Assembly (NCBI RefSeq): GCF_037126175.1
Contig: NZ_CP146986.1
Span: 5,766,501 to 5,830,500, forward strand
Origin: Pseudomonas sp. RSB 5.4
Lineage (GTDB): Bacteria > Pseudomonadota > Gammaproteobacteria > Pseudomonadales > Pseudomonadaceae
Direction of reading: 5' to 3'
DNA: 64,000 bases
Shown: piece after piece, positions 44,967-54,855 of the stretch
Position numbering within the stretch: the stretch's first letter is position 1
How the letters are laid out: every line of letters begins with the position of its first letter
The notes under the pieces: generated by a model
Databases searched by the model: none
What the model was told of the DNA's origin: nothing
The model's input: the letters and a program-made list of their open reading frames with translations, nothing else
Made by a program: the position numbers and the translations under genes

Positions 44967-46589
44967 GTGAAGAACTGGACGTTGCGCCAACGCATTTTGG
45001 CGAGCTTTGCGGTGATTATCGCCATCATGTTGCTGATGGTCGTTGTTTCGTATTCACGCTTGCTGAAGATCGAAGCCAGTGAAAGCAGTGTGCGTGACGA
45101 CGCGGTGCCCGGCGTCTATTACAGCTCGATGATTCGTGGCGCCTGGGTCGACAGCTATCTGCAGACTCAGGAACTGCTGGGCCTCAAGGAAGGGCAGGGC
45201 ATCAGCAGCGAAGACGCGGCGGACTACAAGGCGTTCGAGACGCGCCTGCAAGAGCAGATGGCCAACTACCGCAACACCGTCACCACCGATGAAGACCGGG
45301 TCGAGTTCGCCGCGTTCGAGAAAGACCACGACGTCTACATGCAGATCCAGGATCAGGTGCTCGACTTGCACAAGCGCAACCTGGAAGCCGAAGCGGTCAA
45401 GCTGTTCACCGAGAAACTGACCCCGGCGTGGTACACCGGCCGCATGAAACTCAATGACATCATCGGCGAGAACAAGAAGGTTGCCGATCAGGCCATGGCC
45501 AACATCGACGAAGCGGTGGCAGCGGCCAAGGTCAGCATGTTTGTCTCGCTGCTGGTGGCGGTGCTGGCGGCCGGTGCCTGCGGTCTGCTGCTGATGCGCG
45601 CGATCATGGCGCCGATGAACCGCATCGTGAAGATCCTCGAAATCATGCGTACCGGCGACCTGAGCAGCCGTCTGAACCTCGACCGCAAGGACGAGTTCGG
45701 CGCGGTGGAAACCGGCTTCAACGACATGATGACCGAGCTGACGTCGCTGGTGTCCCAAGCCCAGCGCTCCTCGGTGCAGGTGACCACCTCGGTGACCGAA
45801 ATCGCTGCCACCTCCAAGCAGCAACAGGCCACCGCTACCGAAACTGCGGCCACCACCACCGAGATCGGCGCGACCTCGCGGGAGATCGCCGCCACCTCGC
45901 GGGATCTGGTGCGCACCATGACCGAAGTGTCCACCGCCGCCGATCAGGCCTCGGTGCTCGCCGGTTCCGGCCAGCAAGGTCTGGCGCGGATGGAAGACAC
46001 CATGCACTCGGTGATGGGCGCGGCCGATCTGGTCAACGCCAAACTGGCGATCCTCAACGAGAAGGCCGGCAACATCAATCAGGTGGTGGTGACCATCGTA
46101 AAAGTCGCCGACCAGACCAACCTGCTGTCGCTCAACGCCGCCATCGAGGCCGAGAAGGCCGGTGAATACGGTCGCGGTTTTGCCGTGGTCGCCACCGAAG
46201 TGCGGCGTCTGGCGGATCAGACCGCCGTCGCCACTTACGACATCGAACAAATGGTTCGCGAGATTCAGTCGGCGGTGTCCGCCGGCGTGATGGGCATGGA
46301 CAAGTTCTCCGAAGAAGTGCGTCGTGGCATGTCCGAAGTGCAGCAGGTCGGCGAGCAGCTGTCGCAGATCATCCATCAGGTGCAGGCGCTGGCGCCGCGG
46401 GTGTTGATGGTCAACGAAGGCATGCAGGCCCAGGCCACCGGTGCCGAGCAGATCAACCACGCGCTGGTGCAGTTGGGCGATGCCAGCAGCCAGACTGTCG
46501 AGTCGTTGCGTCAGGCCAGTTTCGCCATTGACGAGCTGAGCCAGGTGGCCGTCGGGCTGCGCAGCGGCGTTTCGCGATTCAAAGTCTGA
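44967..46589 (+). CDS. wspA: WspA, membrane-bound chemoreceptor of the surface-sensing Wsp system
   Basis: 540 aa methyl-accepting protein. First membrane helix about 10-32, a periplasmic four-helix-bundle sensor, second helix about 190-212, then HAMP and a long signalling coiled coil with the MCP hairpin tip VADQTNLLSLNAAIEAEKAG. Wsp receptors respond to surface growth or envelope stress and activate WspE. Translation starts at GTG 44967 after a CACGAGGA site. It is the first gene of the seven-gene operon. Confidence 0.93.
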   Translation: MKNWTLRQRILASFAVIIAIMLLMVVVSYSRLLKIEASESSVRDDAVPGVYYSSMIRGAWVDSYLQTQELLGLKEGQGISSEDAADYKAFETRLQEQMANYRNTVTTDEDRVEFAAFEKDHDVYMQIQDQVLDLHKRNLEAEAVKLFTEKLTPAWYTGRMKLNDIIGENKKVADQAMANIDEAVAAAKVSMFVSLLVAVLAAGACGLLLMRAIMAPMNRIVKILEIMRTGDLSSRLNLDRKDEFGAVETGFNDMMTELTSLVSQAQRSSVQVTTSVTEIAATSKQQQATATETAATTTEIGATSREIAATSRDLVRTMTEVSTAADQASVLAGSGQQGLARMEDTMHSVMGAADLVNAKLAILNEKAGNINQVVVTIVKVADQTNLLSLNAAIEAEKAGEYGRGFAVVATEVRRLADQTAVATYDIEQMVREIQSAVSAGVMGMDKFSEEVRRGMSEVQQVGEQLSQIIHQVQALAPRVLMVNEGMQAQATGAEQINHALVQLGDASSQTVESLRQASFAIDELSQVAVGLRSGVSRFKV

Positions 46590-47107
46590 TGAGCGAAATC
46601 ACCGCCAAACGCAGCGCTGCGCCAGTGGCGAAGCAGGCGTTGTTCCTGCTGTTTCGCATCGGCAACGAACGTTACGCCTTGCGCGCCACCGAGGTGGCGG
46701 AAGTGCTGCCGCGCCTGCCGTTGAAGCCGATTGCCCAGGCACCGGACTGGGTCGCCGGGGTGTTCGCCTATCGCGGTACGGTGGTACCGGCGCTCGACCT
46801 CAGTGCGCTGACCTTCGGCCAGCCTGCCGAGGCGCGCACCAGTACGCGACTGGTGCTGGTGCATTACCGCCCGGATGAACGGCAGCCGCCGCGCTGGCTC
46901 GGGCTGATCCTTGAGCAGGCGACCGATACCCTGCGCTGCAACCCCGAAGATTTCCAGCCGTATGGTCTGGACAATCGCCAGGCGCCGTACCTTGGCCCGG
47001 TGCGCGAAGATGCCCAAGGGCTGGTGCAGTGGGTGCGGGTCAACGACTTGCTGGATGACGCGGTGCGCAGCCTGCTGTTCCCGGCGCCGCTTGAGGCGCA
47101 GTCATGA
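46589..47107 (+). CDS. wspB: WspB, CheW-like adaptor
   Basis: 172 aa, one CheW domain (FLLFRIGNERYALRATEVAE to the C-terminus). It links WspA to the kinase WspE. Start and stop codons overlap the neighbours (TGATG with wspA, ATGA with wspC), so it is translationally coupled. The system has a second CheW protein, WspD. Confidence 0.92.
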   Translation: MSEITAKRSAAPVAKQALFLLFRIGNERYALRATEVAEVLPRLPLKPIAQAPDWVAGVFAYRGTVVPALDLSALTFGQPAEARTSTRLVLVHYRPDERQPPRWLGLILEQATDTLRCNPEDFQPYGLDNRQAPYLGPVREDAQGLVQWVRVNDLLDDAVRSLLFPAPLEAQS

Positions 47108-48381
47108 GCAGCGACCAGCGTTTTTTCGATTTCCTCAAGGAACGCATCGGTCTGGATGTCACCTCGGTGGGCCCGGCGATCATCGAGCGGGCGGTGCGTC
47201 AGCGCACCACGCTTTCGCAAGCGGCGCACAGCGATGAGTACTGGCAACTGCTGCAAGGCTCGCGTGACGAGCAGCAAGCGTTGATCGAGGCGGTGATCGT
47301 CCCCGAAACCTGGTTTTTCCGTTACCCGGAATCCTTCGCCACGCTCGGCAAGCTGGCGCGCAAGCGTCTGGATGAATTGAACAACATGCGCGCGCTGCGC
47401 ATCCTCAGCTTGCCGTGCTCGACCGGCGAGGAGCCCTATTCGATTGCCATGGCTTTGCTCGATGCCGGTCTCAAACCGCATCAGTTCAAGGTCGACGGCA
47501 TGGACGTCAGCCCGCTATCGGTGGACAAGGCGCGGCGGGCTCTTTACGGCAAGAACTCGTTTCGTGGTCAGGATCTGGACTATCGCGAGCGTCATTTCAC
47601 CGCCGAGCCGGAGGGGCATCGGGTCAACGAAGCGGTGCGCGAGCAGGTGCGCCTGCAGGCCGGCAATGTGCTGGATCCGACGCTGCTGGCGGGTGAGCCA
47701 CCGTTCGACTTCGTGTTCTGCCGCAACCTGCTGATCTATTTCGATCAGCCGACCCAGCAGCAGGTATTCGAAGTGCTCAAGCGCCTGACTCATGTCGATG
47801 GCGTGCTGTTCATCGGCCCGGCCGAAGGCAGTCTGCTCGGGCGCCTGGGCATGCGCTCCATCGGCATCCCGCAGTCGTTTGCCTTCAGTCGACACGCTGA
47901 ACCCATGCCCGAACCTGTGGCATTGCCGACCCCGACCCCTTTGCCGGTGCGCCAACCGCTGCGCAGTCCGCCGCCAGTACCGCCGCCGGTGCGCCCGCGG
48001 CCGTTTGCCAGCGTTGCACCGTTGCCGGTGACCAGCAAAAGCGCCCACCCGGACGCGGCGACCTTGCTCGCCAACATCGCTGCGCTGGCCAACGAAGGCA
48101 AGAGTGCCGAAGCCCGCGCGGCATGTGAGCAGTACCTGCGCAGTCACGAACCGGTAGCCCAGGTGTTCTACTGGCTCGGCCTGCTCAGCGACGTTGCCGG
48201 CGCCGCCCTCGAAGCCCAGAGGTATTACCGCAAGGCCTTGTACCTTGAACCGCAACACCCCGAAGCGTTGATGCACCTGGCCGCGTTACTGCAGGCCCAG
48301 GGTGACAGCGCCGGTGCCAGACGATTGCAGGAACGCGCCGCCCGCAGCGGCCGCACCGCCGACAGTGAGCGTAAACGATGA
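47104..48381 (+). CDS. wspC: WspC, CheR-type receptor methyltransferase with TPR
   Basis: 425 aa. A CheR domain (1-265) has the SAM site LPCSTGEEPYSIAMALL and FVFCRNLLIYFDQPTQQ. A Pro-rich linker (about 275-310) joins it to a C-terminal TPR region (YRKALYLEPQHPEALMHLAA). It methylates WspA and so raises signalling. WspF opposes it. Confidence 0.93.
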   Translation: MSSDQRFFDFLKERIGLDVTSVGPAIIERAVRQRTTLSQAAHSDEYWQLLQGSRDEQQALIEAVIVPETWFFRYPESFATLGKLARKRLDELNNMRALRILSLPCSTGEEPYSIAMALLDAGLKPHQFKVDGMDVSPLSVDKARRALYGKNSFRGQDLDYRERHFTAEPEGHRVNEAVREQVRLQAGNVLDPTLLAGEPPFDFVFCRNLLIYFDQPTQQQVFEVLKRLTHVDGVLFIGPAEGSLLGRLGMRSIGIPQSFAFSRHAEPMPEPVALPTPTPLPVRQPLRSPPPVPPPVRPRPFASVAPLPVTSKSAHPDAATLLANIAALANEGKSAEARAACEQYLRSHEPVAQVFYWLGLLSDVAGAALEAQRYYRKALYLEPQHPEALMHLAALLQAQGDSAGARRLQERAARSGRTADSERKR

Positions 48382-49073
48382 TCCCGTCCGACACCTTGAA
48401 CGTCACCCACGAAGACGCCCGGGCCATCGATGATTGCTGGAACCGTATCGGCATTCATGGCGACAAGTCCTGCCCGTTGCTGGCCGAGCATATTCATTGC
48501 CGCAACTGCGCGGTGTATTCCGCCGCAGCCACCCGTCTGCTCGACCGCTATGCGTTGCAGCAGGACGAGCGTGATCCGGTCGCCGTGGCGGTTGAAACCG
48601 ATGTGAAAACCCGTTCGCTGCTGATGTTCCGCCTCGGCGAGGAATGGCTGGGACTGGCCACCCGCACTCTGGTGGAGGTGGCGCCGCTGCAGGCGATTCA
48701 CTCGTTGCCGCATCAGCGTTCGCGGGCCTTGCTCGGCGTGGCGAACGTGCGCGGGGCGTTGGTCGCCTGCCTGTCGCTGGTCGAACTGCTCGATCTGGAC
48801 GGCAACGCCGCACCGGCCAGCGGCGCGCGGATCATGCCGCGCATGCTGATCATCGCCGCCCACGGCGGGCCGGTGGTGGTGCCGGTGGACGAAGTTGACG
48901 GCATCCACGCCATCGACGAAAAAATTCTCGACGCCGCGTCGAGTGCCGGCGGTGAACACAACAGCACCGCCAGCGCCAGATACACCCGTGGTGTCCTGCA
49001 ATTTCGGGGGCGCAGCCTGCGTTGGCTGGATGAAGAACAGCTGCTGTCCGCCGTGACCCGGAGCCTCACATGA
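48378..49073 (+). CDS. wspD: WspD, second CheW-like adaptor with N-terminal Cys cluster
   Basis: 231 aa. A CheW domain occupies about 70-220 (LLMFRLGEEWLGLATRTLVE). The N-terminal extension contains CPLLAEHIHCRNCAVYS, a C-x8-C-x2-C group that could bind metal or a redox cofactor; this is not seen in WspB. The gene overlaps both neighbours by four bases. Confidence 0.92.
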   Translation: MIPSDTLNVTHEDARAIDDCWNRIGIHGDKSCPLLAEHIHCRNCAVYSAAATRLLDRYALQQDERDPVAVAVETDVKTRSLLMFRLGEEWLGLATRTLVEVAPLQAIHSLPHQRSRALLGVANVRGALVACLSLVELLDLDGNAAPASGARIMPRMLIIAAHGGPVVVPVDEVDGIHAIDEKILDAASSAGGEHNSTASARYTRGVLQFRGRSLRWLDEEQLLSAVTRSLT

Positions 49074-51364
49074 CCCCCGAGCAAATGCGCGACGCCTCGC
49101 TGCTGGAGCTGTTCGGTCTCGAAGCGGAGGCCCAGACCCAGGTGCTCAGCAGCGGGCTGCTGGCGCTGGAGCGCAATCCGACCCAGGCCGATTATCTGGA
49201 ATCGTGCATGCGCGCGGCGCACTCGCTCAAGGGCGCGGCGCGCATCGTCGGAATCGACAGCGGCGTCAGCGTCGCCCACGTGATGGAAGATTGCCTGGTC
49301 AGCGCTCAGGAAGGGCGGCTGTTGCTGCGCCCCGAACACATCGATGCGTTGTTGCAGGGCACCGATCTGTTGATGCGTATCGCCACGCCCGCCAATGCCC
49401 CGCAAGCGCCGGACATCGAAGCGTATGTGGCGTTGATGGGGCGCCTGCTTGACCCTTCGGCACCGCCCGCAGTGGCGCCGCCGCCGATGGCCGAGTTGCA
49501 GATGCAGGCGCCAACGCCAACGCCGACTCCGATTGAGCCTCCAGCGACAGTGATCGATACACCGCTGGAAGCGTCCGATTCGGCTCCGCGCAAGAGCAAA
49601 CGCACCACCGAAGGTGGCGAGCGGGTGCTGCGGGTTACCGCCGAACGCCTGAACAGCCTGCTCGACCTGTCGAGTAAATCACTGGTCGAAACCCAGCGCC
49701 TCAAACCGCATCTGGCGACCATGCAGCGCCTCAAGCGCATGCAGAATAACGGCTTGCGGGCACTGGAAAGCCTCAACGTGCATCTCAAGGAACATGCGCT
49801 GAGCCTCGAAGCCCAGGAAGCCCTTGAAGATGCCCGCCGCTTGCTGGCCGAGTCTCAGCAATTGCTCGCGGAAAAGAACGCCGAACTGGACGAATTCGCC
49901 TGGCAAGCCAGCCAGCGCGCCCAAGTGCTCTACGACACCGCGCTGGCCTGCCGCATGCGCCCGTTCGCCGATGTGCTCACCGGTCAGGTGCGCATGGTCC
50001 GGGATCTGGGGCGCAGCCTTGGCAAACAGGTGCGGCTGGAGATCGAGGGCGAGAAGACGCAGGTCGATCGCGACGTATTGGAAAAGCTCGAAGCGCCGCT
50101 GACTCATTTGTTGCGTAACGCGGTCGATCACGGCATCGAAACCCCGGAACAACGCCTGCTCAAAGGCAAGTCCGAAGAAGGCCTGATCCGCCTGCGTGCC
50201 TCGCATCAGGCTGGTTTGCTGGTGCTGGAGTTGAGCGATGACGGCAACGGTGTCGATCTGGAAAAGGTCCGCCGCAGCATCGTCGAACGTCAGCTTTCGC
50301 CCGCCGAAACGGCGGCGCAGTTGAGCGAAGACGAGCTGCTGACATTCCTGTTTCTGCCGGGCTTCAGCCTGCGCGACACGGTCACCGAAGTGTCCGGACG
50401 TGGTGTCGGTCTTGATGCGGTGCAGCACATGGTGCGGCAGTTGCGCGGCGCGGTGGTGCTGGAGCAGACGGCAGGCGAGGGCAGCCGCTTTCATCTGGAA
50501 GTACCGCTGACCCTGTCGGTGGTGCGCAGTCTGGTGGTGGAAGTCGGCGAAGAGGCCTACGCCTTTCCGCTGGCGCATATCGAGCGCATGTGCGATCTCC
50601 AGCCACAGGACATCGTGCAGATCGAGGGGCGCCAGCATTTCTGGCACGAAGGCCGGCACGTCGGACTGGTCGCCGCCAGCCAGTTGTTGAATCGTCCGGC
50701 CAGTCAGACCAGCAGCGAAACCCTCAAGGTCGTGGTGATCCGCGAGCGCGACGCGGTCTACGGCGTGGCGGTCGAGCGTTTTGTCGGCGAGCGCACGTTG
50801 GTGGTGCTGCCGCTGGATGAGCGGCTGGGCAAGGTTCAGGACATTTCCGCCGGGGCGTTGCTCGACGACGGTTCGGTGGTGCTGATCGTCGATGTCGAGG
50901 ACATGCTGCGGTCGGTGGACAAACTGCTCAATACCGGGCGTCTGGAACGTATCGCCCGCTATGGCAATCAGGCCGCCGAAGTGGCGCGCAAGCGGATTCT
51001 GGTGGTCGACGACTCGCTGACCGTGCGCGAGCTGCAACGCAAGCTGCTGCTCAATCGCGGCTACGACGTGGCGGTGGCGGTAGACGGCATGGACGGCTGG
51101 AACGCCTTGCGTTCGGAGGACTTCGATTTGCTGATCACCGACATCGACATGCCGCGCATGGACGGCATCGAGCTGGTCACCCTGTTGCGCCGCGACAACC
51201 GTCTGCAATCGCTGCCGGTGATGGTGGTCTCGTACAAGGATCGTGAAGAGGACCGGCGTCGTGGACTGGATGCCGGCGCCGACTATTATTTAGCCAAGGC
51301 CAGTTTTCATGACGACGCCCTGCTTGATGCAGTGGTTGAGCTCATTGGAGGAGCGCGGGCATGA
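49070..51364 (+). CDS. wspE: WspE, hybrid CheA kinase-response regulator
   Basis: 764 aa. HPt domain with the phospho-His in AAHSLKGAARI, a Pro-rich linker (about 135-170), dimerisation and HATPase domains (NAVDHGIETPEQ, GRGVGLDAVQHMV), a CheW-like domain, and a C-terminal receiver with Asp in FDLLITDIDMPRMDG and Lys in YYLAKASF. It phosphorylates WspR and WspF in response to WspA. Confidence 0.94.
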   Translation: MTPEQMRDASLLELFGLEAEAQTQVLSSGLLALERNPTQADYLESCMRAAHSLKGAARIVGIDSGVSVAHVMEDCLVSAQEGRLLLRPEHIDALLQGTDLLMRIATPANAPQAPDIEAYVALMGRLLDPSAPPAVAPPPMAELQMQAPTPTPTPIEPPATVIDTPLEASDSAPRKSKRTTEGGERVLRVTAERLNSLLDLSSKSLVETQRLKPHLATMQRLKRMQNNGLRALESLNVHLKEHALSLEAQEALEDARRLLAESQQLLAEKNAELDEFAWQASQRAQVLYDTALACRMRPFADVLTGQVRMVRDLGRSLGKQVRLEIEGEKTQVDRDVLEKLEAPLTHLLRNAVDHGIETPEQRLLKGKSEEGLIRLRASHQAGLLVLELSDDGNGVDLEKVRRSIVERQLSPAETAAQLSEDELLTFLFLPGFSLRDTVTEVSGRGVGLDAVQHMVRQLRGAVVLEQTAGEGSRFHLEVPLTLSVVRSLVVEVGEEAYAFPLAHIERMCDLQPQDIVQIEGRQHFWHEGRHVGLVAASQLLNRPASQTSSETLKVVVIRERDAVYGVAVERFVGERTLVVLPLDERLGKVQDISAGALLDDGSVVLIVDVEDMLRSVDKLLNTGRLERIARYGNQAAEVARKRILVVDDSLTVRELQRKLLLNRGYDVAVAVDGMDGWNALRSEDFDLLITDIDMPRMDGIELVTLLRRDNRLQSLPVMVVSYKDREEDRRRGLDAGADYYLAKASFHDDALLDAVVELIGGARA

Positions 51365-52371
51365 AAATCGCAATCGTCAACGACATGCCTCTGGCGGTGG
51401 AGGCACTGCGCCGTGCGCTGGCCTTCGAGCCGGCGCATCAGGTGATCTGGGTCGCCAGAGATGGCGCCGAGGCGGTGCAACTGTGCGCCGAAAACACTCC
51501 GGATCTGATCCTGATGGACCTGATCATGCCGGTGATGGATGGCGTCGAGGCTACCCGGCGGATCATGGCCGAAACCCCGTGCGCCATCGTCATCGTCACG
51601 GTCGACCGCCAGCAGAACGTGCACCGGGTCTTCGAAGCCATGGGCCACGGCGCGCTGGACGTGGTCGATACCCCGGCCCTTGGTGCGGGGAACGCGCAGG
51701 AAGCGGCGGCGCCGTTGCTGCGCAAGATCCTCAACATTGGCTGGCTGATCGGCGAGAAAACCCCGCGCTCGCGTCCGGTGCCGACGCCCCACCGCAGTTC
51801 GGCGTCGTGCAAGCGGCTGGTGGCGATCGGCTCTTCTGCCGGCGGACCGGCAGCGCTGGAAGTGTTGCTCAAGGGCCTGCCGCGCAATTTCTCGGCGGCC
51901 ATCGTGCTGGTGCAGCACGTGGATCAGGTGTTTGCTGCCGGCATGGCCGAATGGCTGGCCAGCGCCAGCGGCCTCGATGTACGCCTGGCCCGCGAAGGCG
52001 AGCCGCCGCAGGCTGGCGCGGTGCTGCTGGCCGGCACCAACCACCATATTCGCTTATTGAAAAACGGCACGCTGGCCTACACCGCCGAGCCGGTCAATGA
52101 GATCTACCGACCTTCGATCGACGTGTTTTTCGAAAGTGTCGCCAGTTATTGGAACGGCGATGCGATCGGGGTTTTATTGACCGGAATGGGACGCGACGGG
52201 GCGCAAGGGCTTAAGCTCATGCGCCAGCAGGGTTATCTGACCATCGCGCAGGACCAGCAAAGCAGTGCGGTGTACGGCATGCCCAAGGCCGCAGCGGCCA
52301 TTGATGCGGCCGTCGAAATCCGTCCACTGGAAAAGATAGCGCCACGGTTGCTGGAGGTTTTCCCCAAATGA
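51361..52371 (+). CDS. wspF: WspF, CheB-type receptor methylesterase
   Basis: 336 aa. N-terminal receiver with phospho-Asp in PDLILMDLIMPVMDG; C-terminal methylesterase with Ser in IGSSAGGPAALE, His in VLVQHVDQVF and Asp in LTGMGRDGAQGL. It resets WspA. In P. fluorescens and P. aeruginosa, loss of WspF locks the system on and gives wrinkly colonies. All catalytic residues are present here, so the system should be regulated normally. Confidence 0.94.
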   Translation: MKIAIVNDMPLAVEALRRALAFEPAHQVIWVARDGAEAVQLCAENTPDLILMDLIMPVMDGVEATRRIMAETPCAIVIVTVDRQQNVHRVFEAMGHGALDVVDTPALGAGNAQEAAAPLLRKILNIGWLIGEKTPRSRPVPTPHRSSASCKRLVAIGSSAGGPAALEVLLKGLPRNFSAAIVLVQHVDQVFAAGMAEWLASASGLDVRLAREGEPPQAGAVLLAGTNHHIRLLKNGTLAYTAEPVNEIYRPSIDVFFESVASYWNGDAIGVLLTGMGRDGAQGLKLMRQQGYLTIAQDQQSSAVYGMPKAAAAIDAAVEIRPLEKIAPRLLEVFPK

Positions 52372-52419
52372 ACAGGCTATTCCGCAATCCTGGCCCCCGC
52401 AGTACTCAGGTGACCGCCC

Positions 52420-53421
52420 ATGAATGATTTACAGATCGACGACATTAAAACCGACGAAAACGCCGCCATGGTGTTGTTGGTGGACGATCAGGCGATGATC
52501 GGCGAAGCCGTGCGCCGTGGGCTGTCGAATGAAGAGAACATCGACTTCCACTTCTGCTCCGACCCGCACCAGGCCATCGCCCAGGCGGTACGGATCAAAC
52601 CGACGGTAATCCTCCAGGATCTGGTGATGCCCGGCCTCGACGGCCTGAGCCTGGTGCGCGAGTACCGCAATCACCCGGCGACCAAGGACATTCCGATCAT
52701 CGTCCTGTCGACCAAGGAAGACCCGCTGATCAAGAGTGCGGCGTTTTCCGCCGGGGCCAACGATTATCTGGTGAAGCTGCCGGACACCATCGAACTGGTG
52801 GCGCGCATCCGTTACCACTCGCGCTCCTACATGACCCTGCTGCAGCGGGATGCGGCGTATCGTGCGTTGCGCGTCAGCCAGCAGCAGTTGCTCGACACCA
52901 ACCTGGTGCTGCAACGGCTGATGAACTCCGACGGCCTGACCGGGCTGTCCAACCGCCGGCACTTCGACGAGTACCTGGAGCTGGAATGGCGCCGTTCGCT
53001 GCGCGACCAGAGCCAGTTGTCGTTGCTGATGATCGACGTCGATTACTTCAAGTCCTACAACGACAGCTTTGGCCACGTCGAAGGCGACGAGGCGCTGCGC
53101 AAGGTCGCCACGGCGATCCGCGACGCCAGCGCCCGACCGTCGGACCTGCCGGCGCGCTACGGCGGTGAGGAGTTCGCCCTGGTGCTGCCGAACACCTCGC
53201 CGGGCGGCGCACGCCTGGTGGCGGAGAAACTGCGCCAGACCGTGGCGGCGCTGAAGATTCCGCACAATACCCCGAGCGACGGGGCGAGCCTGACCATCAG
53301 CATCGGCCTGGCGACCATGGTGCCGCAGTCGGGCAGCGATTGCCGGCTGCTGATTTCGGCGGCGGATCGCGGGTTGTACCTGGCGAAGAACAACGGGCGT
53401 AATCAGGTGGGTATCGAATAG
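52420..53421 (+). CDS. wspR: WspR, receiver-GGDEF diguanylate cyclase
   Basis: 333 aa. The receiver (about 15-135) has Asp in [13 protein letters not shown]. The GGDEF domain is active-type, [10 protein letters not shown], with an inhibitory-site RxxD (RPSD) five residues before it, so product feedback is expected. Phosphorylated WspR makes cyclic di-GMP, which promotes exopolysaccharide and biofilm formation. It lies 48 bp after wspF and ends the operon before a REP doublet. Confidence 0.95.
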   Translation: MNDLQIDDIKTDENAAMVLLVDDQAMIGEAVRRGLSNEENIDFHFCSDPHQAIAQAVRIKPTVILQDLVMPGLDGLSLVREYRNHPATKDIPIIVLSTKEDPLIKSAAFSAGANDYLVKLPDTIELVARIRYHSRSYMTLLQRDAAYRALRVSQQQLLDTNLVLQRLMNSDGLTGLSNRRHFDEYLELEWRRSLRDQSQLSLLMIDVDYFKSYNDSFGHVEGDEALRKVATAIRDASARPSDLPARYGGEEFALVLPNTSPGGARLVAEKLRQTVAALKIPHNTPSDGASLTISIGLATMVPQSGSDCRLLISAADRGLYLAKNNGRNQVGIE

Positions 53422-53434
53422 GTTCGCAATCCCC

Positions 53435-53529
53435 CTGTGGGAGCGGGCTTGCTCGCGAATGCGGAGTATCAGTCGACATCGATGCTTAATGACACACCGC
53501 CTTCGCGAGCAAGCCCGCTCCCACAGGGG
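53435..53529. repeat. REP doublet, inverted
   Basis: CTGTGGGAGCGGGCTTGCTC-GCGAAT (53435-53460) and the inverse arm (53500-53529) flank a spacer with TCAGTCGACATCGATGC. It lies just after wspR and before the prfB promoter region. Confidence 0.85.
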
Positions 53530-53647
53530 ATCTGCGTCAGGCCATGTCAAGTGAATCGCCTTAACAGCCGCCAGACGGGCTGCCGTGACAGCCTGATTAC
53601 GTTATACTCGCCGGCTTTCAAAAGTTCGCCAACGAGTGCTGCCCGTC

Positions 53648-54743
53648 ATGGAAATCAACCCGATCCTGAACACCATCAAGGACCTGTCCGAGCGCTCCGA
53701 AACTATTCGGGGGTATCTTTGACTACGATCAAAAGCATGAGCGTCTGACCGAGGTCAATCGCGAGCTTGAAGATCCGAGTGTCTGGAACAAACCTGAATA
53801 CGCCCAGGAGCTGGGCCGCGAGCGCTCGGCGCTGGCGCAGATCGTCGATACCCTCGACGAACTGAACGGCGGTCTGGCCGATTGCCGCGACCTGCTGGAC
53901 ATGGCCGTCGAAGAAAACGACGAAGGTGCAGTGGGCGATGTCGTCGCCGAACTGGCCCGTCTCGAGGAAAACCTCGCCAAGCTTGAATTCCGTCGCATGT
54001 TCAGCCACGAGATGGATCCGAACAACGCCTACCTGGACATCCAGGCCGGCTCCGGCGGCACCGAGGCCCAGGACTGGGCCAACATCCTGCTGCGCATGTA
54101 CCTGCGCTGGGCGGACAAACGCGGTTTCGATGCGACCATCATGGAACTGTCGGCTGGTGAAGTCGCCGGTATCAAAGGTGCGACCGTGCACATCAAGGGC
54201 GAATACGCCTTTGGCTGGCTGCGCACCGAGATCGGCGTGCACCGTCTGGTGCGCAAGAGCCCGTTCGACTCCGGCAACCGTCGCCACACCTCGTTCTCTG
54301 CCGTTTTCGTCTCGCCAGAGATCGACGACAAGGTCGAAATCGAAATCAACCCGGCAGACCTGCGGATCGACACCTATCGTTCCTCCGGTGCCGGTGGTCA
54401 GCACGTAAACACCACCGACTCGGCCGTACGGATCACCCACGTACCGACCAACACCGTGGTCAGCTGCCAGAACGAACGTTCCCAGCACGCCAACAAGGAC
54501 ACCGCCATGAAAATGCTGCGTGCCAAGTTGTACGAGCAGGAAATGCAGAAGCGCAACGCCGCTTCCCAGGCGCTGGAAGACACCAAGTCGGACATCGGCT
54601 GGGGTCACCAGATCCGTTCGTACGTGCTCGACGCGTCGCGGATCAAGGATCTGCGCACCAACATCGAACGCAGCGACTGCGACAAGGTGCTCGACGGCGA
54701 CATCGACGAATACCTGGAAGCCAGCCTGAAGTCGGGGCTGTAA
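53648..54743 (+). CDS. prfB: peptide chain release factor 2, with programmed +1 frameshift
   Basis: The product is 364 aa after frameshifting. RF2 releases peptides at UGA and UAA. The ATG at 53648 opens a 24-codon frame ending at TGA 53720-53722; the rest (GAC at 53721 onward) is in the +1 frame to 54743. The tripeptide stop-recognition motif SPF is in [13 protein letters not shown] and the GGQ motif in [16 protein letters not shown]. When RF2 is scarce the ribosome slips at CTT TGA and completes the protein, an autoregulatory loop. lysS follows after 112 bp, as in many gamma-proteobacteria. Confidence 0.96.
53708..53723 (+). other. RF2 programmed frameshift site
   Basis: CGGGGGTATCTTTGAC: an internal Shine-Dalgarno-like GGGGG, then the slippery CTT and the in-frame TGA followed by C. 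This is the conserved recoding cassette of prfB. Confidence 0.95.
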
Positions 54744-54778
54744 AAGACGCACACAGGGGCGCTGATGCAACGCGATCC

Positions 54779-54830
54779 CTGTAGGAGCCAGCCCTGCTGG
54801 CGATTCCCGGGCCGCCAGGCCCGGGGGCAA
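54779..54830. repeat. REP-like palindromes between prfB and lysS
   Basis: CTGTAGGAGCCAGCCCTGCT followed by GGCGATTC, then a second hairpin, CCCGGGCC-GCCA-GGCCCGGG. It is a different class from the TAGGAGCTGC unit. Confidence 0.6.
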
Positions 54831-54855
54831 CGAACCTGATGGAATATCTAAAGAC

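Noticed and set aside
49679..51208. 509-codon open frame antisense to wspE
   Set aside because: It is the mirror of a high-GC gene whose domains are all recognised; the antisense translation is rich in His, Gln and Arg with no domain. Similar long antisense frames opposite thrC, hom, recJ, ffh and opgD were rejected for the same reason.
53648..53722. prfB broken by an in-frame stop
   Set aside because: The stop is the conserved recoding site of RF2, not a mutation.
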